The notes below the pieces were generated by a model, which worked only from the letters and a program-made list of their open reading frames with translations, had not been told where the DNA came from and ran no database searches. DNA of 55,601 nt from Streptomyces sp. (GTDB lineage: Bacteria > Actinomycetota > Actinomycetes > Streptomycetales > Streptomycetaceae). The number at the start of each line of letters is the position of its first letter. Position 1 is the stretch's first letter. Positions 9,127 through 17,903 of this stretch are shown here, in pieces. The position numbers were made by a program, and so were the translations under genes. The DNA lies in the NCBI RefSeq assembly GCF_019510245.1, contig NZ_JAEKKT010000193.1, positions 31,276-86,876 on the forward strand, in the 5' to 3' direction.

Positions 9127-10419
9127 ATGCCGGAAGCCGCAGCAGTGCCCCTCGACGACCCGCGGCCGCCGCGCAAGCTCTACCGCAGCAGCGACGGCCG
9201 CTGGCTCGGCGGAGTGGCGCGGGGCCTCGCCGGGCATCTGGGCCTGCCCGTCGTCTGGGTGCGGCTCGTCTTCGTCGGCCTGTTCATGGCCAACGGCCTC
9301 GGCGCGCTGCTGTACGCCGCGTTCTGGTTCTTCGTGCCGCTCGGCGTCGGCGGGGTCGGCGGGCAGAAGCCGCCGTCCCTGGTCGCCACCGAGACCTCGG
9401 CGGACGGCCGCCGCAGACTCGTCGCCCGCAAGCCCGACAAGGGCCAGATCGTCGCCCTGCTCCTCATGGTCGTCGTGTCCATGGTGTTCGTGGGCAGTGT
9501 CAACCTGACCAGGGGCGCCAAGGCCTATCTCCTTCCCGCGGTCCTGGTCGCCGCCGGTGTCGCCCTGGTCTGGCGGCAGGCGGACAACGCCCGCCGGGCC
9601 CGCTGGGTCGAGGTCGGCAGCCGGCGCCGTACGCTCAGCCTGCTGCGCGCGGGCGTCGGCGTCCTGCTCGTCACCGCGGGCGTCTCGGGCGTCTTCGTCA
9701 TGCAGGGCTCCGCCGCGCACCTCGGCGCGGTGCTCCAGGCGGCCCTCGCCGTGCTCGTCGGCATCACGCTGCTCGCCGGTCCGTATCTGGTCCGGATGAC
9801 CCAGGACCTCTCCGAGGAGCGGCTGATGCGCATCCGGGCCCAGGAGCGCGCCGAGGTCGCCGCCCACGTCCACGACTCCGTGCTGCACACCCTCACCCTG
9901 ATCCAGCGCAACGCGGAGAACGCGGGGGAGGTGCGCCGCCTCGCCCGCGCCCAGGAGCGCGACCTGCGAACCTGGCTCTACAAACCCGAGGGCACCGGCA
10001 AGGACGAGGCCGACGAACCCGCCACCCTCGCCGACGCCGTCCGGCGCAACGCGGCCGAGGTGGAGGACAAGCACGGCGTCCCCATCGAGGTCGTCGTGGT
10101 CGGGGACTGCCCGCTCGACGAGCGGACGGGCGCGCAGATGCAGGCCGCGCGCGAGGCGATGGTCAACGCGGCCAAGTACGGTGGCGAGGGCGGCGCCGTC
10201 CAGGTCTACGCCGAAGTCGAGGGCAGGACGGTCTTCGTGTCCGTCCGCGACCGCGGTCCCGGCTTCGACCTCGACTCGATACCCGCCGACCGGATGGGTG
10301 TCAGAGAATCGGTCATCGGCCGCATGGAACGTCACGGGGGCACCGCACGGCTGCGGTCCGTGCCGGGCGGCGGCACGGAGGTCGAGCTGGAGATGGAGAG
10401 GGCGGAGAAGACGTCATGA
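9127..10419 (+). CDS. Sensor histidine kinase with N-terminal PspC domain
   Basis: The 430-residue membrane kinase begins with a PspC domain (LYRSSDGRWLGGVARGLAGH to FWFFVPLGV), followed by further membrane spans up to about residue 225. The cytoplasmic part has the phospho-acceptor region VAAHVHDSVLHTLTLIQ, typical of NarL-partner (HisKA_3-like) kinases. It ends with an HATPase_c domain (AREAMVNAAKYGG, RDRGPGFDLDS, GGGTEVELEM). I prefer ATG 9127 although no ribosome-binding site is visible; ATG 9091 and GTG 9028 are alternatives. It overlaps the response regulator gene by 4 bases. Confidence 0.9.
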   Translation: MPEAAAVPLDDPRPPRKLYRSSDGRWLGGVARGLAGHLGLPVVWVRLVFVGLFMANGLGALLYAAFWFFVPLGVGGVGGQKPPSLVATETSADGRRRLVARKPDKGQIVALLLMVVVSMVFVGSVNLTRGAKAYLLPAVLVAAGVALVWRQADNARRARWVEVGSRRRTLSLLRAGVGVLLVTAGVSGVFVMQGSAAHLGAVLQAALAVLVGITLLAGPYLVRMTQDLSEERLMRIRAQERAEVAAHVHDSVLHTLTLIQRNAENAGEVRRLARAQERDLRTWLYKPEGTGKDEADEPATLADAVRRNAAEVEDKHGVPIEVVVVGDCPLDERTGAQMQAAREAMVNAAKYGGEGGAVQVYAEVEGRTVFVSVRDRGPGFDLDSIPADRMGVRESVIGRMERHGGTARLRSVPGGGTEVELEMERAEKTS

Positions 10420-11129
10420 GCGACGCGACCGAGGCGAACGGCCCGGCGGAAGGCGCGGAGAAGGCCGGGCGTCGGGTGCGGGTGGTCCTCGTCGACGACC
10501 ACCGGATGTTCCGGACGGGCGTCCAGGCCGAGATCGGCCAGACCGAGCAGACCGGCGTCGAGGTGGTCGGCGAGGCAGCCGACGTCGACCAGGCGGTCTC
10601 GGTGATCACCGCGACCCGGCCCGAGGTGGTCCTCCTGGACGTGCACCTGCCGGGCGGCGGCGGGGTCGAGGTGCTGCGCCGGTGCGCACCGTTGACGGCG
10701 GACGCCGAGCAGCCGGTGCGTTTCCTCGCGCTGTCCGTGTCCGACGCGGCCGAGGACGTGATCGGCGTGATCCGGGGCGGCGCCCGGGGCTACGTCACCA
10801 AGACGATCACCGGCACGGACCTGGTCGACTCGATCTTCCGGGTCCAGGAGGGCGACGCCGTCTTCTCGCCGCGGCTCGCCGGGTTCGTCCTGGACGCCTT
10901 CGCCTCCACCGACGCCCCGCCGGTCGACGAGGACCTCGACCGCCTCACCCAGCGTGAGCGCGAGGTCCTGCGCCTCATCGCCCGCGGCTACGCCTACAAG
11001 GAGATCGCCAAGCAGCTGTTCATCTCCGTGAAGACGGTCGAGTCCCACGTGTCGGCGGTGCTGCGGAAGCTGCAGCTGTCGAACCGGCACGAGCTCACCC
11101 GCTGGGCGACGGCACGCCGCCTGGTCTGA
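10416..11129 (+). CDS. LuxR/NarL family response regulator
   Basis: The 237-residue protein has a receiver domain with VVLVDDHRMFRTG near residue 23, phospho-acceptor Asp in VVLLDVHLPGG near residue 73 and Lys in GYVTKTITG. A LuxR-type helix-turn-helix follows at about residues 170-232 (LTQREREVLRLIARGYAYKEIAKQ). It starts at ATG inside the stop of the kinase gene (ATGA overlap), so the two are one operon. It is the likely DNA-binding output of the PspC kinase and may act on the CAGGG boxes in the divergent region upstream. Confidence 0.93.
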   Translation: MSDATEANGPAEGAEKAGRRVRVVLVDDHRMFRTGVQAEIGQTEQTGVEVVGEAADVDQAVSVITATRPEVVLLDVHLPGGGGVEVLRRCAPLTADAEQPVRFLALSVSDAAEDVIGVIRGGARGYVTKTITGTDLVDSIFRVQEGDAVFSPRLAGFVLDAFASTDAPPVDEDLDRLTQREREVLRLIARGYAYKEIAKQLFISVKTVESHVSAVLRKLQLSNRHELTRWATARRLV

Positions 11130-11191
11130 CGATCCCGTAGGCGTACCGACGATCACACCGATACGCTGTGCCCGACGGGAGGAGGGCTCAC

Positions 11192-12451
11192 ATGCTGCTG
11201 CGTTTCCGTACGGCGAACGTACGGTCACTGCGCGATGAGCAGGAGCTGTCCTTCACGGTTCCGCCCGATGAGGAATCCGACGCCGCGCGGGCGGTCCGGC
11301 TCTCCGATGGCAAGCAACTGGACGTCTATCCCGTTCTCGGTGTCTTCGGAGCCAACGCCTCCGGCAAGTCCAATGTCATCACCGCGTTGAAGAAGATGAA
11401 AAGCGCGGTGCTGGACTCCTACGGACCATGGACGTCGTACACCGGTATCCCCGAGCGTGAACCCTTCGCGCTCGACGCCGAGTCCGAGAGACAGAGCACT
11501 TTCTACGAAGCCGACTTCGTTCTGGACGACGGTGTGCGCTGGACCTACGGATTCGAACTGGGGGATCGGCGCGTCGAAGCGGAGTGGTTGCACGCCTACC
11601 CCAAGGGGCGTCGGCAGGTGTGGCTGGATCGGGATGCGACGCGGGCCAGTGTGTACGACTTCCCGGGAGAGCGTGTTCATGACCGTGCGCGACTGGCACG
11701 CACCACACGCAACAACGCCCTCCTCCTCAGCCGTGCGGCGAGCGACAACCACCCACAGTTGTCCCGTATCTACGACTGGTTCCGGTCGAATCTCTGGGAC
11801 ATCACCCCCGAGACCGAACTGAGAGACCGCGAGAACTACACGGCCGAGCAACTTTTCGACGCCGAGAAGAGCGAACGGGTCCGGGAGCTGCTGCGAGTGG
11901 CGGACCTGGGCATTCAGGGCGCCGAGGTGGAACGCCGGCCGGGTGGCAGAGCCCCTGTCGTCCGGCTGCTGCACGGAAGCGACCGCGACAGTGCGGTGGC
12001 CCTGGACTGGGCGAAGGAGTCCTACGGCACCCGTTCCTGGTTCGCTCTGATCGGCCCGCTGCTGTTGGCCCTTGACAGTGGTGCTGTACTCCTCGTCGAC
12101 GAACTGGACGCGAGCCTGCACCCGAAGTTCGCCTCCGAGGTGGTCCGGCTGTTTCAGGCACCCTGGTCCAACACGAAAAACGCGCAGTTGCTCTTCACCT
12201 CCCATGACGCGTCCCTTTTGAAGAGCCCGCGCGGGGGCCGCCTGCTCGAACCAGGGCAGATTTGGCTGACGGAGAAGGACAAGCGGGGAGCGACGGAGCT
12301 GTACCCGCTGAGCGACTTCGACCCCACGTCCGAGGCGGACCTGGAGGACTCATACCTGGCCGGCGCATACGGAGCCGTACCGAACGTCGACCAGGGACAG
12401 ATCGGACGCAAGGTGCTCACGGCACTGGCAGGGGAGGCAGAGCGTTCCTGA
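11192..12451 (+). CDS. AAA/ABC-type ATPase, RloA-like
   Basis: The 419-residue protein is an SMC/OLD-like AAA ATPase (AAA_15/AAA_21 type). Walker A is GVFGANASGKSN near residue 50, and Walker B is VLLVDELDASLHPKF near residue 300, followed by LFTSHDASLL. Such ATPases pair with Toprim or RloB nuclease-like partners in phage defence. ATG 11192 follows GGGAGGAGGG at good spacing. Its stop overlaps the RloB start (TGATG). It is the first gene of the inserted defence block and directly follows the response regulator. The RloA name rests on pairing with RloB; the ATPase domain alone would not separate it from other defence ATPases. Confidence 0.85.
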   Translation: MLLRFRTANVRSLRDEQELSFTVPPDEESDAARAVRLSDGKQLDVYPVLGVFGANASGKSNVITALKKMKSAVLDSYGPWTSYTGIPEREPFALDAESERQSTFYEADFVLDDGVRWTYGFELGDRRVEAEWLHAYPKGRRQVWLDRDATRASVYDFPGERVHDRARLARTTRNNALLLSRAASDNHPQLSRIYDWFRSNLWDITPETELRDRENYTAEQLFDAEKSERVRELLRVADLGIQGAEVERRPGGRAPVVRLLHGSDRDSAVALDWAKESYGTRSWFALIGPLLLALDSGAVLLVDELDASLHPKFASEVVRLFQAPWSNTKNAQLLFTSHDASLLKSPRGGRLLEPGQIWLTEKDKRGATELYPLSDFDPTSEADLEDSYLAGAYGAVPNVDQGQIGRKVLTALAGEAERS

Positions 12452-13164
12452 TGGCGAGGGACAGGGGGCGGGACAATCCGGCGCGCGCCAAGCGGCAGCG
12501 GAAGCTGCGGCGCGAGGTATACGTGTTCACCGAGGGTGCGGTGACGGAGCCGGGCTTCATCACCTTCGTGACGGAGAACGGCACCCGCAAGGAGCCCGGA
12601 CGCGAGATCGTCTGCAAGGTCGAGAACCGTGCCGCGCCGACCAAGCGCCGCAAGCCGCTCCCGCTGGTCGAGGACGCGAGCACCAAGTGGCGCGAGGTTC
12701 GGCGTGCGGCTGAGAAGGCTGGGCTCGAACCGGACCACTGGAACTGGCCACAGGTGTGGTGCCTGTTCGACCGTGACCAGCACAAGGACATCCCCACGGC
12801 GTTCGCCGACGCCAGGAGGGAAGGGCTGCACGTCGCCTATTCGCACCCCTGCTTCGAACTCTGGCGTCTGCTGCACTACCAGAACTACACCAGTGACTTC
12901 GGCGGCGTGTGCGACAGCGCGGCGAACCGGCTCAAGCAGCAGCCGGGATTCGCGCAGACCTACGGCCCCACGATCCGCTCGGTCTCCGAGGAGCAGGCCA
13001 AGCACGTCATGCCCGGCCAGCTCAGCGGCCGGTACAAGACCGCGCGGCGATACGCCGAGGGTTTCGCGAGCCGCCACGCCGGGCGCACCGACCAGAACAG
13101 CTGGGATCCGTACACCGACGTCTGGAGATTCGTCGAGGACGGCATGGACGTCTCCGACTACTGA
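12451..13164 (+). CDS. rloB: RloB family protein
   Basis: The 237-residue protein fits the RloB family. It has the N-terminal YVFTEGAVTEPGF near residue 24, an acidic motif WCLFDRDQH near residue 103 and the typical SHPCFELWRLLHYQ near residue 130. The Glu and DxD positions recall a Toprim-like nuclease core. Rlo genes were named for their linkage to hsd restriction loci, which fits here because hsdM starts 147 bases downstream. The start overlaps the ATPase stop by one base, so the two are translated together. The likely role is an accessory anti-phage ATPase-nuclease pair. Confidence 0.85.
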   Translation: MARDRGRDNPARAKRQRKLRREVYVFTEGAVTEPGFITFVTENGTRKEPGREIVCKVENRAAPTKRRKPLPLVEDASTKWREVRRAAEKAGLEPDHWNWPQVWCLFDRDQHKDIPTAFADARREGLHVAYSHPCFELWRLLHYQNYTSDFGGVCDSAANRLKQQPGFAQTYGPTIRSVSEEQAKHVMPGQLSGRYKTARRYAEGFASRHAGRTDQNSWDPYTDVWRFVEDGMDVSDY

Positions 13165-13208
13165 CGACGCTCCGCACGCGGTCACGTTCGGTCACTTCAC
13201 GCGCACGG

Positions 13209-13262
13209 TGAAGAAGGCTCCCGGAAGACCGTAGGCTTCGGTTGCACCCTCGCGTCGCAACC
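13209..13262 (+). promoter_or_regulatory. Possible hsdM promoter and leader hairpin
   Basis: TAGGCT (13232-13237) is a good streptomycete -10, with a weak TGAAGA 17 bases upstream. A small hairpin, GGTTGC (13240-13245) with GCAACC (13257-13262), would lie at the 5' end of the message. This suggests that hsdMS can be transcribed apart from rloAB. Confidence 0.35.
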
Positions 13263-13311
13263 CCACGTTGCCGCCGGAAGCCGATCACCAGTCACCAGGG
13301 GAGAGCCGTAC

Positions 13312-16122
13312 GTGGCCAAGCTCACGCTCGCGCAGTTGGAACGCCATCTCTTCGCGGCGGCCGACATCCTGCGCGGCACCATGGACGCCGCCGAGTACCG
13401 CGACTTCATCTTCGTGCTGCTGTTCCTCAAGCGGGTCAACGACGAGTTCGAGGCGGCTCGCGAGGCGATCATCAAGGAGCGTCTGGCGGAGGGGGACAGC
13501 CAGGAGGAGGCGGAGGAGGAGGCCGAGTCGTACGAGTGGTATGACGCACATGGCGCGATCTTCGTCCCGGTGGAGGCCCGGTGGGACCGGCTGGCCGGCG
13601 CCGTCGACAACGTGGCCACTGAGTACCTCCAGCCTGCCCTGGACGAGCTCGAACGACAGCCCGGCAACAGCGAGCTGCGCGGCCTGTTCGCCCACGTCAA
13701 CTTCAACCGCATCGGAGGCGGCGGCAGCGCCCGCAAGTCCGCCGCCGAACTTGCCGACAAGCGCCTCGCCTCTCTCATCGACCACTTCGGTGGCATCCGG
13801 CTGCGCGGCGAGGACTTCGAGTTCCCCGACATGATCGGTGCCGCCTACGAGTACCTGATCAAGGACTTCGCGGACTCGGCGGGCAGCAAGGGCGGCGAGT
13901 TCTACACCCCCCGCGCCGTCGTCCGCATGATGGTGGAACTGGCCCGCCCGCACGGCGACATGCGGGTGTACGACCCGTGTGTGGGCTCCGGTGGCATGCT
14001 CATCCACGCCATGGAGTACGTGGACGAGCACGGTGGCGACTCCCGCAACCTCGGCCTGGCCGGCCAGGACGCGAACAGCGGCTCCTGGGTCATGGCCACG
14101 ATGAACATGCTGTTCCACGGCGCGAAGAAGTTCTCCCTGCGTACCGGCGACACCCTGACCGCCCCGCTGCACCCCGAGGGCGGCTTCGACCTCGTCCTCA
14201 GCAACCCGCCCTTCTCGATGGACTACAAGAAGGACGAGATCCCGCGCCTGCAGGAACGCATGCCGTACGGCGAGACGTCCGAGCGCGGCAAGGCGGACCT
14301 GATGTTCCTCCAGCACATGCTGGACATGGTGAAACGCCGTTCCGGTGCGGTCTTCACCGTCATGCCGCACGGTGTGCTCTTCCGTGGCGGCGACGAGCAG
14401 AAGATCCGCGCGAGGCTCCTCATGGAGCACGACCTCATTGAGGCCGTCATCGGCCTCGCGCCGAATCTGTTCTACGGCACCGGAATCCCCGCCTGCGTGC
14501 TCGTGCTGCGCCCGCCGAGCCGCCGTCGCCCGGATCGTCGCGGCAAGGTCCTGTTCATCAACGCCGACCGCGAGTTCCACGCCGAGCGGGCACAGAACAT
14601 CCTGCTCCCCGAGCACATCGAGAAGATCGTCTCGACGTTCCACTCCTGGCAGGACGACGAGATCTTCGCGGACGTCCCCGGCTTCGCCTGCGCAGTCACG
14701 CGTGACGAACTGGCCGACAACGACTTCAACTTCAACATCCGCCGCTACGTCGACAACACCCCGCCGCCGGAACCGCAGGACGTCCGGGCGCACCTGGTGG
14801 GTGGCGTTCCGGTCGCGGAGGTGGAGGCCAAGAAGGAACTTCTGGACGCCTACGACATCAAGGTGTCGGACCTGTTCGACGTACGGTCCGAGGACCCTGC
14901 GTATGTCGACTTCCCACCGCCGGAACGCCGTCCCGACGCCGCGCGTCTCACGGAGCTGGCGAGCGGTCGGGAGCAGAAGCTGTGGGACGCTTTCGACGTG
15001 TGGTGGACGGCAGAGACGGACCAGATCGCGGCACTTGAACCGGCGTCCGGCGACGACCGCACCGAGCAGGAACGCAAAGCGCAACTGGCCCGCTTGCGGA
15101 AGGACCTGATCGGCAGCTTCGGGGAACGCCTGCTGGGAGTCGGCCTCCTTGACCGGTATGCCCTCGCGGGCGCGGTGGCCGGCTGGTGGCACGATGCGAA
15201 GAACGAGCTGAAGGCGTTGTCGGTGAACGGCTTCGCGGGCGTGGTCGACGGCTGGGTGGAGACGGTCGAGACGATGCTGGCCCCCGAACCGGACCCGCGC
15301 ACGGGCGGCCGACGGGAGCGTACGGCGGCGGAGCGGCGGCAGGCCTACGACCACAAGGTCGTCGCCGCGATCGCGCCGAAGTTCCTGGAGGACCTCGCGG
15401 CGGCGGAGCGTACGCACGCCGAGCTGGACGCCAAGGTGAAGGCGGCGCAGGAGGCGGAGGCCGCGCTGGCGGAGGCACGCCAGGCGATGCTGGACGGCGA
15501 CGACTCCGACGCCGATTCCGATTCTGAGTCCGGTTCGGGTGGGGGCGGTGGCATTGATCCCGCGCTGGCGGAGGCGGTGCTGAGCAAGACGGAGATGCGT
15601 GACCTGCTCAAGCGCCGTACGGATGCGAAGCGGCTGGTCGAGGACCTGGAGGACGGGTTCTGGCCGGTGGCGGCGATCCGGAGGAAACGGGACGCGGAGC
15701 GGGAGAAGGCCGCGAAGAAGAAGGGGGCGGCTGCGGGGGGCGCTGGTAAGGGCAAGCGGGCGGTTGCGGCGGAGGAGGCGGCGGCCGTTCAAGGGGCGCT
15801 GCTTGAGCTGGAGTTGCCGGTTGCCGCCGAGGAAGAGGCTGAGACCGACGTCGCTCAGCCGTCGCCGAAGGTGGGTCTCAAAAAGGCTCGCCGGGAGCTG
15901 GCGGAGAGGGGCGGGGAGCGGGACGTGGTGCTCGGCATCCTCCGCGCGGACCTTTCAAACAAGCTGGACGGGCATGTGGTTCGGCGGCGGCGGGAGTTGG
16001 CGGAGTCGTATCGGGTCTGGGAGCAGAAGTACGGGCTTTCGCTGCGCGAGATCGAGGGGCGGCGGGTTGCGGCTACGGAGGCTTTGAAGGGGTTTTTGAG
16101 GGAGCTGGGGTATGTCGGCTGA
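13312..16122 (+). CDS. hsdM: Type I restriction-modification system methyltransferase subunit
   Basis: The 936-residue protein is the N6-adenine methylase subunit of a type I system. The HsdM N-terminal helical domain covers about residues 5-165. The methylase domain has AdoMet motif I DPCVGSGG near residue 221 and catalytic motif IV NPPF near residue 298. It is several hundred residues longer than the common 500-residue HsdM. The extension (about 480-936) is charged and coiled-coil-like, with an acidic Asp/Ser then Gly linker near residue 735 and a Lys/Ala stretch near 800. GTG 13312 has AGGGGAGA 7 bases upstream. hsdS overlaps its end by 11 bases. Confidence 0.93.
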   Translation: MAKLTLAQLERHLFAAADILRGTMDAAEYRDFIFVLLFLKRVNDEFEAAREAIIKERLAEGDSQEEAEEEAESYEWYDAHGAIFVPVEARWDRLAGAVDNVATEYLQPALDELERQPGNSELRGLFAHVNFNRIGGGGSARKSAAELADKRLASLIDHFGGIRLRGEDFEFPDMIGAAYEYLIKDFADSAGSKGGEFYTPRAVVRMMVELARPHGDMRVYDPCVGSGGMLIHAMEYVDEHGGDSRNLGLAGQDANSGSWVMATMNMLFHGAKKFSLRTGDTLTAPLHPEGGFDLVLSNPPFSMDYKKDEIPRLQERMPYGETSERGKADLMFLQHMLDMVKRRSGAVFTVMPHGVLFRGGDEQKIRARLLMEHDLIEAVIGLAPNLFYGTGIPACVLVLRPPSRRRPDRRGKVLFINADREFHAERAQNILLPEHIEKIVSTFHSWQDDEIFADVPGFACAVTRDELADNDFNFNIRRYVDNTPPPEPQDVRAHLVGGVPVAEVEAKKELLDAYDIKVSDLFDVRSEDPAYVDFPPPERRPDAARLTELASGREQKLWDAFDVWWTAETDQIAALEPASGDDRTEQERKAQLARLRKDLIGSFGERLLGVGLLDRYALAGAVAGWWHDAKNELKALSVNGFAGVVDGWVETVETMLAPEPDPRTGGRRERTAAERRQAYDHKVVAAIAPKFLEDLAAAERTHAELDAKVKAAQEAEAALAEARQAMLDGDDSDADSDSESGSGGGGGIDPALAEAVLSKTEMRDLLKRRTDAKRLVEDLEDGFWPVAAIRRKRDAEREKAAKKKGAAAGGAGKGKRAVAAEEAAAVQGALLELELPVAAEEEAETDVAQPSPKVGLKKARRELAERGGERDVVLGILRADLSNKLDGHVVRRRRELAESYRVWEQKYGLSLREIEGRRVAATEALKGFLRELGYVG

Positions 16123-17317
16123 GCTCGATTTTCCGCCTAAACCGCTGTCTGAACTTGCTGAGGTGACGGGCGGTGTCACGCTGGGGCGTACCGTCCCGGA
16201 GGCCGTGAGTGTAGAACTGCCGTATCTCCGTGTGGCTAATGTGCAGGATGGCTTCATTGACACCTCGGATTTGAAGATGGTGCGGGTTCTTCAGTCAGAG
16301 GTGCAGCGGTATTCCGTGCGCAAGGGGGATGTGCTGATCACTGAGGGTGGTGACTTTGACAAAGTAGGACGAGGCGCCGTATGGGATGGGCGCATTTCTC
16401 CGTGTTTGCATCAGAATCACCTGTTCCGGGTGCGCTGCAATCCGGCCAAACTACTCCCTGAGTACCTCGCCATTTATCTGGCATCAGACAATGGGCGCCG
16501 CTACTTCTTGAGTATCGCCAAACAGACAACGAATTTGGCGAGCATCAACTCGACGCAGCTCAAGCGGATGCCTGTTCCATGCCCGCCACTGGAGGAGCAG
16601 CGACGTACTGTCGAGGTGCTCGAAGCGTTCGGGCAGCAGGAGCGTGCCATTGAAACGGCTATCGCCAAAGCTCGTTTGATTCGTGAGGAAGTTGCTCGCA
16701 TTCTGTTGGCGCATCGGAATGCACCCATTGTAACTATCGCAGACGTTGCTGTCGTGGGTTCTGGCAGCACTCCGTCCCGCTCCCGTTCTGACTATTGGTC
16801 AGGAGGCACTGTTTCGTGGGTAAGGACGGCGGAGATCTGCTTCGACATAATTAATGAAACAGCGGAGCGCGTGACGGCGAAGGCGGTGGAGGAGACGGGT
16901 CTTCGAGTATATCCGCCTGGGAGCGTATTGCTAGCCATGTATGGAGAAGGCGTCACGCGAGGAAGAAGTGCAGTCCTGGGGGTCGCCGCGACTGTCAATC
17001 AGGCGGCTGCCGCCATCGTGTGTGATCCGCAAAAGATTGACTACAGGTACCTGCGCTATTGGCTGGAGGGACACTACGAAGAAATCCGTAAGATCGGCCA
17101 GGGTTCAAATCAGACCAATTTGAACGGGGCGCTTGTTGCGGCAATTCGACTTCCGCTTCCATCAATTGAAGCGCAGAGGTGGATGGTTGCCCCGGTCGAG
17201 GCGTTCGATGCCAGGCTAAAGTCGGATACGTCAGAGCTGCAGAAGCTTCGAACTCTTCGCCGGGGCATCGTCGGCAATTTGCTATCGAGGAACCTTACGA
17301 ACTTGGCGCATATGTGA
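16112..17317 (+). CDS. hsdS: Type I restriction-modification system specificity subunit
   Basis: HsdS sets the DNA target of the complex. The 401-residue protein has two target-recognition domains, about residues 8-165 and 205-380, each followed by a conserved helical spacer (PPLEEQRRTVEVLEAFGQQERAIETAIAKARLIREE and the matching SIEAQRWMVAPVEAFDARL). ATG 16112 lies inside the end of hsdM. The base composition is clearly less GC-rich than in neighbouring genes, as expected for specificity genes that are exchanged between strains. The gene ends 18 bases before the stop of a convergent regulator gene, so hsdR is not directly downstream. Confidence 0.93.
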   Translation: MSAELDFPPKPLSELAEVTGGVTLGRTVPEAVSVELPYLRVANVQDGFIDTSDLKMVRVLQSEVQRYSVRKGDVLITEGGDFDKVGRGAVWDGRISPCLHQNHLFRVRCNPAKLLPEYLAIYLASDNGRRYFLSIAKQTTNLASINSTQLKRMPVPCPPLEEQRRTVEVLEAFGQQERAIETAIAKARLIREEVARILLAHRNAPIVTIADVAVVGSGSTPSRSRSDYWSGGTVSWVRTAEICFDIINETAERVTAKAVEETGLRVYPPGSVLLAMYGEGVTRGRSAVLGVAATVNQAAAAIVCDPQKIDYRYLRYWLEGHYEEIRKIGQGSNQTNLNGALVAAIRLPLPSIEAQRWMVAPVEAFDARLKSDTSELQKLRTLRRGIVGNLLSRNLTNLAHM

Positions 17318-17334
17318 TCAGTAACGCGGAGGAG

Positions 17335-17772
17335 CTAGGCGGTGCCGAGCGTCAACTCAAACCACAGCTCCTTTCCAATTCCGCTCCCCCTCCTGCCTGC
17401 ACCCCAGTCATCCGCCAGTGCCGCGACCAATGCCAGGCCCCGACCCGACTCGGCGTACACAGAAGCTGTGCCCGGCGTCGGGAGCGTGTCGCTCGCGTCC
17501 GTCACCGTCACGCGGACTCGGTCGTCCGTGACCACGCAGCGGGCCCAGATCTCGCGGCCGGCCGGGACCTTTGCGTGGCGGTATGCGTTGGTCATCAGCT
17601 CGCTCAGGAGGAGTTCGGCCGTGTCGGTCAGCTCCTGCGGCAAGCCCCAAGAGGCCGCCTGCTCGCGGAACAACTCGCGTGCTCTGCCCACGCTTCGGGC
17701 GTGACGCGGCAGGCGCCATTCGATGTCCTTGGGGGCGGTCGTCGTAGGCAGTGAGGGGTGTGGGGACTGCAT
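17335..17772 (-). CDS. ATP-binding protein, anti-sigma/serine kinase type
   Basis: The 145-residue protein is a GHKL-fold (HATPase_c_2) ATPase like the RsbW group. Motifs are LLLSELMTNAYRHAKVP (N box, near residue 54), VTVTDASDTLPTP (G1) and SGRGLALVAALADDWG (G2). In Streptomyces such proteins often lie beside an HTH/DUF5753 protein and a DUF397 protein, as here, and take part in developmental or specialised-metabolism control. ATG 17772 has GAGGAG 3 bases upstream. It faces hsdS tail to tail and is divergent from the HTH gene. It interrupts the hsd locus, so it may be cargo or a control unit of the island. Confidence 0.85.
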   Translation of the reverse strand: MQSPHPSLPTTTAPKDIEWRLPRHARSVGRARELFREQAASWGLPQELTDTAELLLSELMTNAYRHAKVPAGREIWARCVVTDDRVRVTVTDASDTLPTPGTASVYAESGRGLALVAALADDWGAGRRGSGIGKELWFELTLGTA

Positions 17773-17903
17773 GTGCTCCTCATCCCTTGCGGCGCACTTT
17801 CGGTATTTGGCCAGATCACGGTCCCGGCTGACGCGTAGCCTCGCGAGTAACGGCGCGGGTACAGCAGGTGGTTGTACCCGGCGTGGACCCGGCGGAGGTG
17901 TGC

